DNA of 20,172 bases from contig JAAXHE010000130.1 of the NCBI GenBank assembly GCA_012271065.1, forward strand, positions 1 to 20,172, in the 5' to 3' direction. Positions 1 to 7,674 of the stretch are shown here, piece by piece; within the stretch, counting starts at the first letter, position 1, and each line of letters starts with the position of its first letter. The stretch is from Candidatus Latescibacterota bacterium. GTDB lineage: Bacteria > Latescibacterota > UBA2968 > GCA-2709665. The notes below the pieces were generated by a model, which was not told the DNA's origin, did not search any database, and was given only the letters and a program-made list of their open reading frames with translations. Both the position numbers and the translations under genes were made by a program.

Positions 1-82
1 AGCGACTTTATCAACGGACTGTTATGCCCTGTCTGGCGGCTTTTTCGTTCCGGGTGCTGCTGTCGCGCTGGCGATCGCGGGA

Positions 83-478
83 TCAGCGCTTTCTGTCACG
101 CGCGATCAGCAAGTCCGCAGGGATGCCCAGGTTTTCGGTGAGGCGCCTGATCTGCCGAATGGACAGGGTTCGCTTGCCGTTGTAGAATTCGGAAACACGG
201 CTTCTTCCGCCGAGCCACTCGGCGAGATCCGTTCGCGAGAGTCCTTTCTGTTCCAACATGAACTCCACGATCTCCGTGGGCTCCATCGTTTCATCAATCG
301 GAAACCGGACATCTTCGTACGCCTGTACCAAAACGGATAGAAACTCCAGGCGCTCGTATGCTTCTGAACCCGGTTCGGGATCGGCATCCAACAGGCCATC
401 GATTTCACATACGGCCGCGTCGTATTCGGCTTCGTTTCGTAATACATGTGGTTTTGAGAAGTCCAGCAAACGGGTCAT
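83..478 (-). CDS. higA: HigA-family antitoxin (HTH transcriptional regulator)
   Basis: Predicted 131-residue antitoxin that would neutralise the HigB nuclease encoded just upstream and repress the shared promoter. The C-terminal half (about residues 70-125) is an XRE/Cro-type helix-turn-helix. It shows the HigA signature LSRTDLAEWLGGRSRVSEF followed by NGKRTLSIRQIRRLTENLGI. The N-terminal half is acidic (EIDGLLDADPEPGSEAYERL), as in the HigA subfamily that follows toxin-first operons. The open frame runs upstream to 595, but that part overlaps the toxin gene, so I chose the internal ATG (MTRLLDF), 22 bp after the toxin stop. A 6-bp inverted repeat (65-89) lies over the stop codon but has no T tract. 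Family assignment is firm; binding to the palindrome at 827-843 is inferred. Confidence 0.9.
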   Translation of the reverse strand: MTRLLDFSKPHVLRNEAEYDAAVCEIDGLLDADPEPGSEAYERLEFLSVLVQAYEDVRFPIDETMEPTEIVEFMLEQKGLSRTDLAEWLGGRSRVSEFYNGKRTLSIRQIRRLTENLGIPADLLIARDRKR

Positions 479-500
479 ATTCAATAACCTTGTAGATTGT

Positions 501-797
501 TCATAAATTGCCGCTTCGAGTAAGTCTGTTGTATTCTTCGTGTGTAAGGACGTGTCGGATGTAAATCCTTCCAAGGTCGTACCGCATATCGACAATCAGC
601 CTGTATTTGTTGCCCCCGATGTTGAAAATCGTTCGCCATCTTCCGAGGAATCTCGCAGAGGGAAAATCACGTCGAACTTCGTAAGGGCTGAAGTAGCTTT
701 TTGATCTTACGACGGCCAGCCAGGCCTTCAGGGGCCTCTGTGAACCAGAATGCTTTCTCCAGAATTCCTGCAGTCTCTTACGTGTGATTACGTGCAT
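501..797 (-). CDS. higB: HigB-family type II toxin (RelE-fold mRNA interferase)
   Basis: Complete 98-residue toxin, first gene of the higBA operon. The family cuts mRNA on the ribosome. The sequence follows the HigB_toxin family from end to end: start MHVITRKRLQEFWRKH, central strand motif FNIGGNKYRLIV (residues 58-69), and the C-terminal HVLTHEEYNRL (82-92) that supplies active-site side chains in relatives. Length is typical (95-105). The ATG is preceded by AGG about 10 nt upstream, and a good sigma70 promoter lies 36 bp upstream. The toxin-before-antitoxin order is characteristic of hig loci. No frameshift or missing segment is visible, unlike the two toxin genes at the right end of the window. 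Confidence 0.92.
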   Translation of the reverse strand: MHVITRKRLQEFWRKHSGSQRPLKAWLAVVRSKSYFSPYEVRRDFPSARFLGRWRTIFNIGGNKYRLIVDMRYDLGRIYIRHVLTHEEYNRLTRSGNL

Positions 798-826
798 GGT
801 TGATTACCTGAATACGCAGCGCCTAT

Positions 827-843
827 GTTCCCAATATGGTAAC
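827..843. promoter_or_regulatory. Probable HigA operator (palindrome over the -10 box)
   Basis: The 17-bp sequence GTTACCATATTGGGAAC (minus strand) is an inverted repeat: arms GTTaCCA and TGGgAAC with one mismatched pair and a 3-nt centre. It covers the whole -10 box of the higBA promoter. HigA antitoxins autorepress by binding such palindromes, so the position supports an operator role; binding itself is inferred. Confidence 0.65.
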
Positions 844-861
844 TTCAGAATAAGATGTCAA
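833..861 (-). promoter_or_regulatory. sigma70-type promoter of higBA
   Basis: On the minus strand TTGACA (856-861) is followed after exactly 17 bp by CATATT (833-838). The -35 is a perfect consensus match and the -10 matches 4 of 6. The -10 lies 36 bp upstream of the toxin ATG, leaving a short leader. Confidence 0.75.
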
Positions 862-879
862 GAGATCATTCCTGGCTTT

Positions 880-1764
880 TCAGGTTGATCGCTTACCGAG
901 ACGCTGGATCAGGAGGCCGGCGACGATGAGAATCAGCCCGATCGGGGTGGAGGGCAGGATTGCTTCGCCGACCAGGAAATGAATGAAGAACAGGGAGACG
1001 AATGGAGAGATGAAGATCAGGTTGGCAACTCTGGCCGTTGTCTCCGAGAGACGTAAGGCGATGAGCCAGAACACGAAGGCGATGCCCATTTCGACGATGC
1101 CGACGTACGCGGCGCCCATCAGGCCGTTGAGGCTGGAAATACGGATTTCCGAGAAGAGCAGACAAAGGACGAATATGAATGGCAGGGCAAACGTGAAGTT
1201 CAGGAAAAGGCCGACGACCGCGTCCCGGTCGTCATGCGTGTTGTAGATCCAGTACAGGGCCCAGACGATCGTGCTGGCGAGGGCCAGTGTCACGCCGAGC
1301 GGATCAGACAGCCGGAAGTCCAGGAGGTTGCCGCGCGTGGAGATGACCAGGACGCCGGAATAACACACGAACCCGGCGAGGATTTCCCGCGGTCTGATGC
1401 GTTGTCTCAATAGAGGAATGGACAGGAGCGAGAGTGTGATCGCCCAGGTGTAGTTCAGGGGCTGAGCTTCCTGAGCGGGCAGAAGATCGTAAGCCTTGAA
1501 CAGGATCACGTAGTAGAGGCACGGGTTGAGCAGGCCCAGCAGGAGGGACTTCAGGTATTGTCGTTTTGAGTACGAGAAGATCAGGCTTCTTTTGCCCTGG
1601 ATTGCGACAATGAGCGCCAGGGTGAAGGCGGACGCCAGGCTTGCATAGAAGAGAAGCTGCAGGGGATCCAGGTATCGGAGGGTGATCTTGAAGGCGGAGG
1701 CAACGGTCGACCAGAGAAGAACCGTGGCGATGGCGTAGAGGTAGGCTTTATTCTGGTCTCGCAT
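880..1764 (-). CDS. EamA/DMT-family permease
   Basis: Inner-membrane transporter of the drug/metabolite transporter superfamily, 294 residues with about ten hydrophobic helices arranged as two EamA repeats. The N-terminal repeat shows YLYAIATVLLWSTVASAFK and the C-terminal half GVTLALASTIVWALYWIYN and GEAILPSTPIGLILIVAGL, both typical of the family. Substrate cannot be predicted. The frame is open 20 codons further upstream (to a TTG at 1824), but that stretch runs into the repeat element at 1809-1929 and lacks a helix. I therefore start at the ATG giving MRDQNKAYLY, although no strong ribosome-binding site precedes it. It may be transcribed from the upstream minus-strand genes or independently. 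Confidence 0.88.
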   Translation of the reverse strand: MRDQNKAYLYAIATVLLWSTVASAFKITLRYLDPLQLLFYASLASAFTLALIVAIQGKRSLIFSYSKRQYLKSLLLGLLNPCLYYVILFKAYDLLPAQEAQPLNYTWAITLSLLSIPLLRQRIRPREILAGFVCYSGVLVISTRGNLLDFRLSDPLGVTLALASTIVWALYWIYNTHDDRDAVVGLFLNFTFALPFIFVLCLLFSEIRISSLNGLMGAAYVGIVEMGIAFVFWLIALRLSETTARVANLIFISPFVSLFFIHFLVGEAILPSTPIGLILIVAGLLIQRLGKRST

Positions 1765-1808
1765 GAACGCCGAGAGTCGGGCGCCCACAAGAGGCGCCAA
1801 AAGGCGGT

Positions 1809-1929
1809 TAGACGGAAGAGGCAAGACGGTAGAAGAAATCCTTGCCTGATATCTTATCCATCCTTGCCTCCGGCACGAGAGGAAACCTCACAAGGCAGGC
1901 AATCTCTACCCTCTCCCGTCTTCCGTCTA
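1809..1929. repeat. Spacer element with terminal inverted repeats, copy 1
   Basis: A 121-bp element bounded by TAGACGGAAG (1809-1818) and its exact reverse complement CTTCCGTCTA (1920-1929). Inside, the two flanks continue as an imperfect inverted repeat (GTAGAAGAAAT..TGCCTG on the left, and the reverse complement of GGCAGGCAATCTCTAC on the right). A 58-nt core (1871-1928) is 47/58 identical, without gaps, to 11654-11711. No coding potential is evident. It resembles a MITE or BIME-like palindromic unit; no target-site duplication is obvious. Confidence 0.65.
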
Positions 1930-2017
1930 CTGCTTTTAAGGAACACGCCGTAGGCAGGGAATCTGGGGAGAAGGGTTTTTGTATTTCCCTTATGGATGAC
2001 TGCTGATCGCTGCTTCT

Positions 2018-2953
2018 TTATTCCTTCTCCAACTTGTCCAGTTTCCGTTCGTAGGAAAGGTCGATTTCGGCGCGGATGTTGTCCACGGGTTTCCGGTGGT
2101 CTACTCGTCTTACCTCGGGCCGCGTGAGGTTCGTCCGCACTTTGTGTGAGATGACGATGCCGCGGGTGGCGTCGATGACCCAGGTGCCCTGGCCTTCTCC
2201 GGTACCGTCGACGACCAGGTGAAGAGAGCCGATATTGAGAATGGCTTTGAAACGGACATTTCTGTCTTCCTCAAGCGTGACGACTTTATTGCCCTTCTTG
2301 GTGGTGACGTTTTTCACTTTGTACGTACTCTTGACTTCGACCACGGCTTCGTCATCCAGAACCAGGATCGGCGTTTTGAAGTTCGTTTCGCCGGTCCAGG
2401 TGTCACCGGGTCCGACCGGATTCTGCGGAAATACCGGGTGAAGTTCGGGCGACCAGACCTGCAACAGGTCCGTGAGGATGTCCGGGCGGTTGAGTTCTCG
2501 CGGGGATTTATCGCTTGTGTGCCGCTGAACCGTTCCGTCCGGCGAGAGAAACCACGTGAGTTCCCAGTCGTCCAACTGCTCCAGCGTATATGGGAACTGG
2601 TCGTGCGTAAGGCGTTTGTTCTCGAAGAAAAAGCCGTTGACGGCCCTGCTTACTTTTGCGACAAGGCGGGTGGCTTTCTCTTCGGATTCACCATCCGCAC
2701 CGGCATGGACAATTTCCCGGCTTCGCCACTCGCCCCTGATCTCGCCGGAGGTAAATCCGCGCCTGGTGCGTCCCGGCACGATCACTTCCGAGCGGTCGCT
2801 CTTGAAGGTTACGGAATATTTGTGCTTGTACTTGACGGTGCGTCCGTCCGGATACGTGACGTGAAGGGTGACTTTCTCCCTGGCATGGATGGATGCACCG
2901 ATCGAAAATAGAACGGCGAGACACAGGAACGAAGAGGTGGCCGGAAATTTCAT
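2018..2953 (-). CDS. Secreted protein of unknown function
   Basis: A 311-residue protein with a clear signal peptide (SSFLCLAVLFSIGASIHA, residues 7-24) and a mature chain rich in beta-type alternating sequence. There are no further membrane helices and no cysteine in the mature part. The segment NPVGPGDTWTGE followed by polar beta strands and TRGIVISHKVRTNLTR resembles the DUF6263-like periplasmic or surface proteins, but I do not claim the family firmly. The start is well supported: AAAGGAGG lies 7 nt before the ATG. It begins 31 bp after the flavoprotein gene on the same strand, so the two are probably co-transcribed. No catalytic motif is visible. Confidence 0.8.
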   Translation of the reverse strand: MKFPATSSFLCLAVLFSIGASIHAREKVTLHVTYPDGRTVKYKHKYSVTFKSDRSEVIVPGRTRRGFTSGEIRGEWRSREIVHAGADGESEEKATRLVAKVSRAVNGFFFENKRLTHDQFPYTLEQLDDWELTWFLSPDGTVQRHTSDKSPRELNRPDILTDLLQVWSPELHPVFPQNPVGPGDTWTGETNFKTPILVLDDEAVVEVKSTYKVKNVTTKKGNKVVTLEEDRNVRFKAILNIGSLHLVVDGTGEGQGTWVIDATRGIVISHKVRTNLTRPEVRRVDHRKPVDNIRAEIDLSYERKLDKLEKE

Positions 2954-2984
2954 GTTGCATCCTCCTTTGTGAGCGATCCGTCTA

Positions 2985-4238
2985 TTACTTGAAAAGGAGC
3001 CCGAAATAAAATAGCGGGCTGAAGAGCTTTTTCTTGGGAACGGCGTTGGCGATCATGCCGGTGATGAGATCGCTGATCTGTTGATTCCGTGCTGCTTTTT
3101 GAATGACGAGGTTGAGCAGGGGACGCCAGCGGCCCAGGTCCTGCAGGCGCTTGCTGGTTCTGAGTTCGTCGCCGATGGCATCCCAGAGTCGGTCTTCGTA
3201 TCGTTTCAGGAAGGCTTCGCTGAAGTTATTCGCCGATTTGGCTTCCGCGGCGACCTGCGTTGCGAAACGCGCGGCGTAAAGGGCGTTTCCGATGCCCTCT
3301 CCCGTGAAGGGGTCGATCAGCCCGGCGGCGTCGCCCAGCAGCATGAACCCGTTGCCATAGCTCTTCCTGCGGATGCTGCCGATGGGCAGATTCCATCCGA
3401 TGGGTTCTTCCATAGCCCGTGCATCGGCGAACCGCCGGTCGAAAGGCGGGCGGCTGATCACCTGCTGCAGCGCGTCCTTCAGATTGACCTTGCGGCGCTT
3501 GAGGCTGCTGTGTAGCATGCCGATGCCGACGTTCGCATAGCCGTTCTCAAGGGGGAAGGCCCAGAAGTACCCCGGCAGGACTTCGTTGACGAAGTGCAGT
3601 TCGATCTGGTCCTTCAGTCCCGTCACGTTTTCGTAGTAGCAGCGCAGGGCAACAACCCAGTGACGGCCGTCGTGGCGATATTGCCCGGTCCGCCGCGCGA
3701 CGATGGAATTGAAGCCGTCGCATCCCAGGACCAGGTTGGCGCGGTAAGTCTGCTGCTGTCCGTTGGCGCTGCCGGTTACGCCACTGACGGTCCCATTTTC
3801 CCGGACAAGGTCTTTAACTGTAAATCCCTCGATGCATGCGTCGACACTGTTGCGGGCTTCCTGGAAGAGGAAGGCGTCAAAAACCGTCCGGCGGATGACA
3901 AAACCCTCCATGGGGATATTCCGCCCGGTACCGATGTCGTGAAGGGTATGCCGCTCCAGGTCGATCCAGGCATCCACGTGATCGGGGCTGCTGAAAACGA
4001 TCTTGTTGATGAGCGCTCCGGGCAGATCCCGGATCTTGTCGAGAAGGCCGAGTTCAAGCAGAATGGCTACGGCTTTCCCCGACAGGGCGTCGCCGCAGAT
4101 CTTGTCTCTTGGAAAAGTGGACTTGTCCAGGAGAAGGGTCTTGAGACCGTATCGCGACGCGTACAGTGCGGCTGCGGCGCCCGCAGGGCCCGCGCCGACG
4201 ATTATGAGATCATAGGTGGTTCGTTGAGGGTCCGGCAT
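2985..4238 (-). CDS. Geranylgeranyl reductase family FAD-dependent oxidoreductase
   Basis: A 417-residue flavoprotein of the GGR family, which reduces isoprenoid double bonds (for example in prenylated quinones or lipids) or acts in related FAD-dependent reactions. The N-terminal Rossmann motif GAGPAG is at residues 15-20. It is followed by LLLDKSTFPRDKICGDALSG, the GGR hallmark around a CGD motif. The second FAD motif is GFMLLGDAAGLIDPFTGEGI. A C-terminal region of about 100 residues follows. I start at MPDPQRTTYDLIIVGAG; an in-frame ATG at 4271 and a GTG at 4274 are alternatives without a good ribosome-binding site. It is divergent from the TPR gene at 4356 and lies upstream of the secreted protein. 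The substrate is unknown, and a menaquinone or polyprenol role is only a guess. Confidence 0.88.
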   Translation of the reverse strand: MPDPQRTTYDLIIVGAGPAGAAAALYASRYGLKTLLLDKSTFPRDKICGDALSGKAVAILLELGLLDKIRDLPGALINKIVFSSPDHVDAWIDLERHTLHDIGTGRNIPMEGFVIRRTVFDAFLFQEARNSVDACIEGFTVKDLVRENGTVSGVTGSANGQQQTYRANLVLGCDGFNSIVARRTGQYRHDGRHWVVALRCYYENVTGLKDQIELHFVNEVLPGYFWAFPLENGYANVGIGMLHSSLKRRKVNLKDALQQVISRPPFDRRFADARAMEEPIGWNLPIGSIRRKSYGNGFMLLGDAAGLIDPFTGEGIGNALYAARFATQVAAEAKSANNFSEAFLKRYEDRLWDAIGDELRTSKRLQDLGRWRPLLNLVIQKAARNQQISDLITGMIANAVPKKKLFSPLFYFGLLFK

Positions 4239-4355
4239 AGGTTCTCTGTAGCGCAACGGCGGTAGATTCATCACGTGGTACGTTTTAACATATCCTTATC
4301 GGGTGCACGCGTCAAGCGAGAAAACCGTCCCGCACACAGCAGGAGGGACCGGAAA

Positions 4356-6530
4356 TTGAGCCGGAGACGAGCGCGAAAATCAAAGCGGCAACGCCACATC
4401 GGAATCCGGCAACCCGCGACCGTCGCAGCCGCGTTCCTGGGTCTCCACGTTCTTCTCGCCTACTGGCGTCCCAATCCCTTCTGGGGTGCGGACCTTCTCT
4501 ACTATTATCCAGATTCGCTGCGGGCTGTTTTCATCCTGCTCGCGATACTCGCTTTCGTTCCGTTCGTGCGGGAACGGATTCACGCACTTTTTGCGGCGCT
4601 TCCCGCCGCACTCTGGAGCAAGGGCGTCCGCACCTGGATCGTCCGCACTCTGTTCATTCTGCTGGCGCTTGCCGGATTCATTGCGTTGCAGTCTGCGCGG
4701 CACCTCCTTGGCGACGGCTATCTCTATTTGCGGGAACTGGACGCGGGCATGACAGAACGCGTCGACCGGGCGCCGCTCACCTTCGCTCTGATTCGACTCC
4801 TGCATGACGCAGGCGCCGCGCTCTGGCGAACCGCCGAAAACACGTACCGTGTCTACAGCTATGCTTCCGGCCTTCTCTATCTGGTGCTGGCTTTCGCCAC
4901 GGCCGGCGCCGTCGGAAGGAACGGCCGTGAGAAATCCGTGGTATTCGCCTTCCTTCTCACCGCCGGATACGTGCAGCTCTTCTTCGGATACGTGGAGAAC
5001 TATGCTTTCTATATGCCGGCCAGTCTGCTGTATCTGCTGGCGGGTCTTCGGAGTCTGGAGGGCCGGGCGCCCCTCTACGTGCCCGCGCTGGTGCTGGGAC
5101 TGCTCGTTCCGTTCCACTTTCTGTTTGTTCTCTTTGCGCCCTCCCTGCTCATCCTCGGGTACTGCGGATATCGGCGCCGAGAGACGTCGATGCCGCGATG
5201 GAAGAACGTCGTGTACAAACTGGCCGCGATTTGCAGTGCCCCGCTGGCCGCCCTGCTCGTCTTCTGGATCGCCGGCTTCGACTTCGGCGCATTTCTGGAG
5301 CGGACCGGTGGGAAACACCACGTTCTCCCGCTGTTTGCCGATCCGGGCTTTCACGTGCCCTACAGCATCGTCTCCGTGTCCCATCTGCTGGATTTTGTCA
5401 ATCTGCAGATCCTGTCGGCCCCCGCAGCGACGATGGCGGTGTTTCTGTTCGGTGGAAAGGACTGTCGTCACCATCCATTCCTGCTTTCGGCCGCCGCGGT
5501 CCCACTCTTCTTTACGTTTATTGCAAACCCTGAAATCGGCGCTTTCAGAGATTGGGACATCCTGGCGCTTCCGGCCCTGCCGTTCACACTCTGGGCCGCC
5601 GCCGCGCTGCTGGAACGCCGTCGTCAGGACGAGCGGACCCACCGAAGCGTCTCTGTCATTTGCGCGGCCGCCGCCCTGCACACCCTGCTGTGGATAGGCC
5701 TGAACGCCAACTCCGCGGCCGCCGAGACCCGATACGTACACCTCATGGGCAGGCTGAACGGGCATGCCGCATCCTACGGATGGGAGACACTCGGGACGTA
5801 CTACCGGCTGCGGGGGAAGACGGTACCCGCACTGAACGCCTATAAGCGCGCGCTGGATGCGAATCCGCAGAATCCCCGCCACTGGTTGTCCGTGGGGGTC
5901 ATTTATTGCGACCTTGGCCGGCCGGATCGCGGGATCGAACACCTCAGAAAAGCAACTGAGATCCAGCCCGACCTGGCGGAGGCGCATATCAATCTGGGTA
6001 CAGCATACCTGGGCGCAGGGCGGCACGGGGCCGCGATAGACCACCTCAGGAAAGCGGTTGAACTCCAGCCGGAAGGCGCGCTCGGGCTTGTCAATCTCGG
6101 CGCCGCCTACAACGAGGCGGGAAGATACAGCGAAGCCCTGGACCCGCTCAGTAAAGCGCTTGAATTTCAACCCGGACACCCGGGCGCGCACGTTAACATA
6201 GGTGCGTCGTTCCATGGCCTGGGACAGTACGAAGAGGCCGTTGAGCACCTCGAGACCGCGCTCGAGCTTCAACCCGCCCTGGCCAACGCTCAGACTTACC
6301 TGAACATTGGCGGGACCTACCACAGTATGGGACAGTTTGAAAAGGCGATCCCGTACCTTCAGAAAGCCATTCAGATCAACCCCCGGCTCACGAACGCCTA
6401 CTTCAACCTGGGCCTGGCCTATGGCGCGCTGAATCGACTGGAGGAAGCAAGAGCCAACCTTCGAAAGGTGCTGGAACTGAATCCAAACGATCCCCAGGCG
6501 CCCGTTATCAGGCAGTTGCTGAGAAATTAA
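4356..6530 (+). CDS. Polytopic membrane protein with seven C-terminal TPR repeats
   Basis: A 724-residue inner-membrane protein. A basic N-terminus (SRRRARKSKRQRH) is followed by roughly ten to twelve hydrophobic helices over the first 460 residues. Conserved-looking loop motifs include LFFGYVENYAFYMPASL and GAFRDWDILALPALP. Seven tandem TPR units of 34-36 residues (nucleotides about 5775-6515) complete the protein, with typical NLGxAY..xGRxxEA..xLxKAxxxxP spacing. The plan resembles GT-C-fold glycosyltransferase-like proteins fused to TPRs (TMTC-like), but I see no definite catalytic acidic motif, so enzymatic activity is not claimed. The frame opens at a GTG at 4275. AGGAGG at 4341-4346 places the likely start at TTG 4356, with 9-nt spacing. 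Confidence 0.85.
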   Translation: MSRRRARKSKRQRHIGIRQPATVAAAFLGLHVLLAYWRPNPFWGADLLYYYPDSLRAVFILLAILAFVPFVRERIHALFAALPAALWSKGVRTWIVRTLFILLALAGFIALQSARHLLGDGYLYLRELDAGMTERVDRAPLTFALIRLLHDAGAALWRTAENTYRVYSYASGLLYLVLAFATAGAVGRNGREKSVVFAFLLTAGYVQLFFGYVENYAFYMPASLLYLLAGLRSLEGRAPLYVPALVLGLLVPFHFLFVLFAPSLLILGYCGYRRRETSMPRWKNVVYKLAAICSAPLAALLVFWIAGFDFGAFLERTGGKHHVLPLFADPGFHVPYSIVSVSHLLDFVNLQILSAPAATMAVFLFGGKDCRHHPFLLSAAAVPLFFTFIANPEIGAFRDWDILALPALPFTLWAAAALLERRRQDERTHRSVSVICAAAALHTLLWIGLNANSAAAETRYVHLMGRLNGHAASYGWETLGTYYRLRGKTVPALNAYKRALDANPQNPRHWLSVGVIYCDLGRPDRGIEHLRKATEIQPDLAEAHINLGTAYLGAGRHGAAIDHLRKAVELQPEGALGLVNLGAAYNEAGRYSEALDPLSKALEFQPGHPGAHVNIGASFHGLGQYEEAVEHLETALELQPALANAQTYLNIGGTYHSMGQFEKAIPYLQKAIQINPRLTNAYFNLGLAYGALNRLEEARANLRKVLELNPNDPQAPVIRQLLRN

Positions 6531-6760
6531 GCTGTCAGCTCTTAGCAGTCAGCTGTCAGCCCGCCCCCCACACCATCGGCCGCGTGAGGGACCAGAGCGA
6601 AAGGTTGCACGTATTCTTGCGCGATCGCGGAATCTGCGGGAGCGACCGGCCGATCGCCCCTACGAAAACGAAATTCCGCGAACTGGTATCGCGAACTGAT
6701 ATCGCCGGTCCGTATCTGAGACCGGGTTTAGCTGATTGCTGACCACTGATAGCTTTTTTG
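6531..6760. repeat. Spacer with a mosaic of short repeats and palindromes
   Basis: The spacer after the TPR gene starts with two copies of GCTGTCAGC (6531-6539 and 6552-6560). It ends with related GCTGAT/GCTGAC words (6731-6752). Between them are an imperfect 22-bp palindrome, GGAGCGACCGGCCGATCGCC plus CC (6639-6660, 9 of 11 pairs), and a 13-bp tandem duplication with one mismatch (GCGAACTGGTATC at 6678-6690, GCGAACTGATATC at 6691-6703). No coding frame or clear promoter is seen. Confidence 0.6.
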
Positions 6761-6774
6761 CGTTGGTGACGACA

Positions 6775-7614
6775 TTGGAACGGATCTATTTCATCTCAGA
6801 CGTCCATATCGGATCGCCGGGAATGGGGGACGCAACCCGGGAGCGGGAAGACGTCCTGATCGACTTCCTGAAATCCATCCGGCGCGACGCGCGGGCGTTA
6901 TACATCGTCGGCGACCTCTTTGACTTCTGGTTCGAGTACCGTACGACGATCCCTTCGAGCGGCGCACGGGTCCTGTTTCAACTATACAACCTTGTGGAGT
7001 CCGGCATTCGAGTGATATACCTGCCGGGGAATCACGACCTGTGGCCGGGCGAATACTTCTCGGGGCAGCTCGGCGTTGAACTGCCGGGAGGGCCGATCAC
7101 GGTTACCCACCAGGATCTAAGGATCCACATTGCCCACGGAGACGAAATCCGGACCGACTGGCGGTTCCGCCTCAGCCGGGGCATTCTGAAAAACCGCTTC
7201 TGCGTGGGCCTGTTCAGGCTGCTTCACCCGGACCTCGGGGCCATCCTTGCGAGGTACACCTCCCGGCTGTCCGAGTACCGGATCCGGAGGCGGGGTTCCG
7301 GTAACCGGGATATTCTATACAGGGCCGCACGGGAAAAAATCGCTCAGGGCGTCGACATCGTCATCCACGGCCACTACCACTTCACGCTCCACGCCCGCGT
7401 GGGCGGTTCGCCCGGCGATCGGGCAGTCACGGAGATGCGTCCCGGGGACCACGCCGATGCCCGAAGCGAACGCACCGGCGAACTGGTCGTTCTGGGCGAC
7501 TGGATCCAGCAATGCACTTATGCGGTATTGGAAAATGGCGGAATTCGGCTGGATAAATGGGAAGAGGGCGCATTTTCGGAGCAGGCGATCCCGATCGAAA
7601 AAAGGGATTCGTGA
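6775..7614 (+). CDS. lpxH: UDP-2,3-diacylglucosamine diphosphatase-like metallophosphoesterase
   Basis: Calcineurin-type metallophosphoesterase of the LpxH family, which hydrolyses UDP-2,3-diacylglucosamine to lipid X plus UMP in lipid A synthesis at the inner membrane. From the chosen start (279 residues) the metal ligands are all present: DVH (9-11), GDLFDFWFEY (46-55), GNHD (85-88), AHGDE (120-124) and HGHYH (198-202). The family ending GELVVLGDWIQQCTYAVLENG is also there. It is longer than E. coli LpxH (about 240) because of a polar insert near residues 208-235 and a C-terminal extension. TTG 6775 (MERIYFISDVHIG) is preceded by GGTGA with 5-nt spacing. Upstream in-frame TTG and GTG codons exist but run into the repeat spacer. 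glpK follows after 60 bp. Confidence 0.83.
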   Translation: MERIYFISDVHIGSPGMGDATREREDVLIDFLKSIRRDARALYIVGDLFDFWFEYRTTIPSSGARVLFQLYNLVESGIRVIYLPGNHDLWPGEYFSGQLGVELPGGPITVTHQDLRIHIAHGDEIRTDWRFRLSRGILKNRFCVGLFRLLHPDLGAILARYTSRLSEYRIRRRGSGNRDILYRAAREKIAQGVDIVIHGHYHFTLHARVGGSPGDRAVTEMRPGDHADARSERTGELVVLGDWIQQCTYAVLENGGIRLDKWEEGAFSEQAIPIEKRDS

Positions 7615-7674
7615 GATGGCGATGCGACAGCGACCCAATCAGACTCAAGCGTGCGATCCGCGCCGGACGTCTCT

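Noticed and set aside
2219..2911. A 230-codon plus-strand frame over the secreted protein gene
   Set aside because: No family-like sequence and no ribosome-binding site. The minus-strand gene has a strong AAAGGAGG and a signal peptide.
4380..6323. A 647-codon open frame antisense to the TPR membrane protein gene
   Set aside because: Its translation is low-complexity (Gln/Gly/Arg-rich) with no domain. It mirrors the codon bias of the plus-strand gene, which has a ribosome-binding site, membrane helices and TPR repeats.
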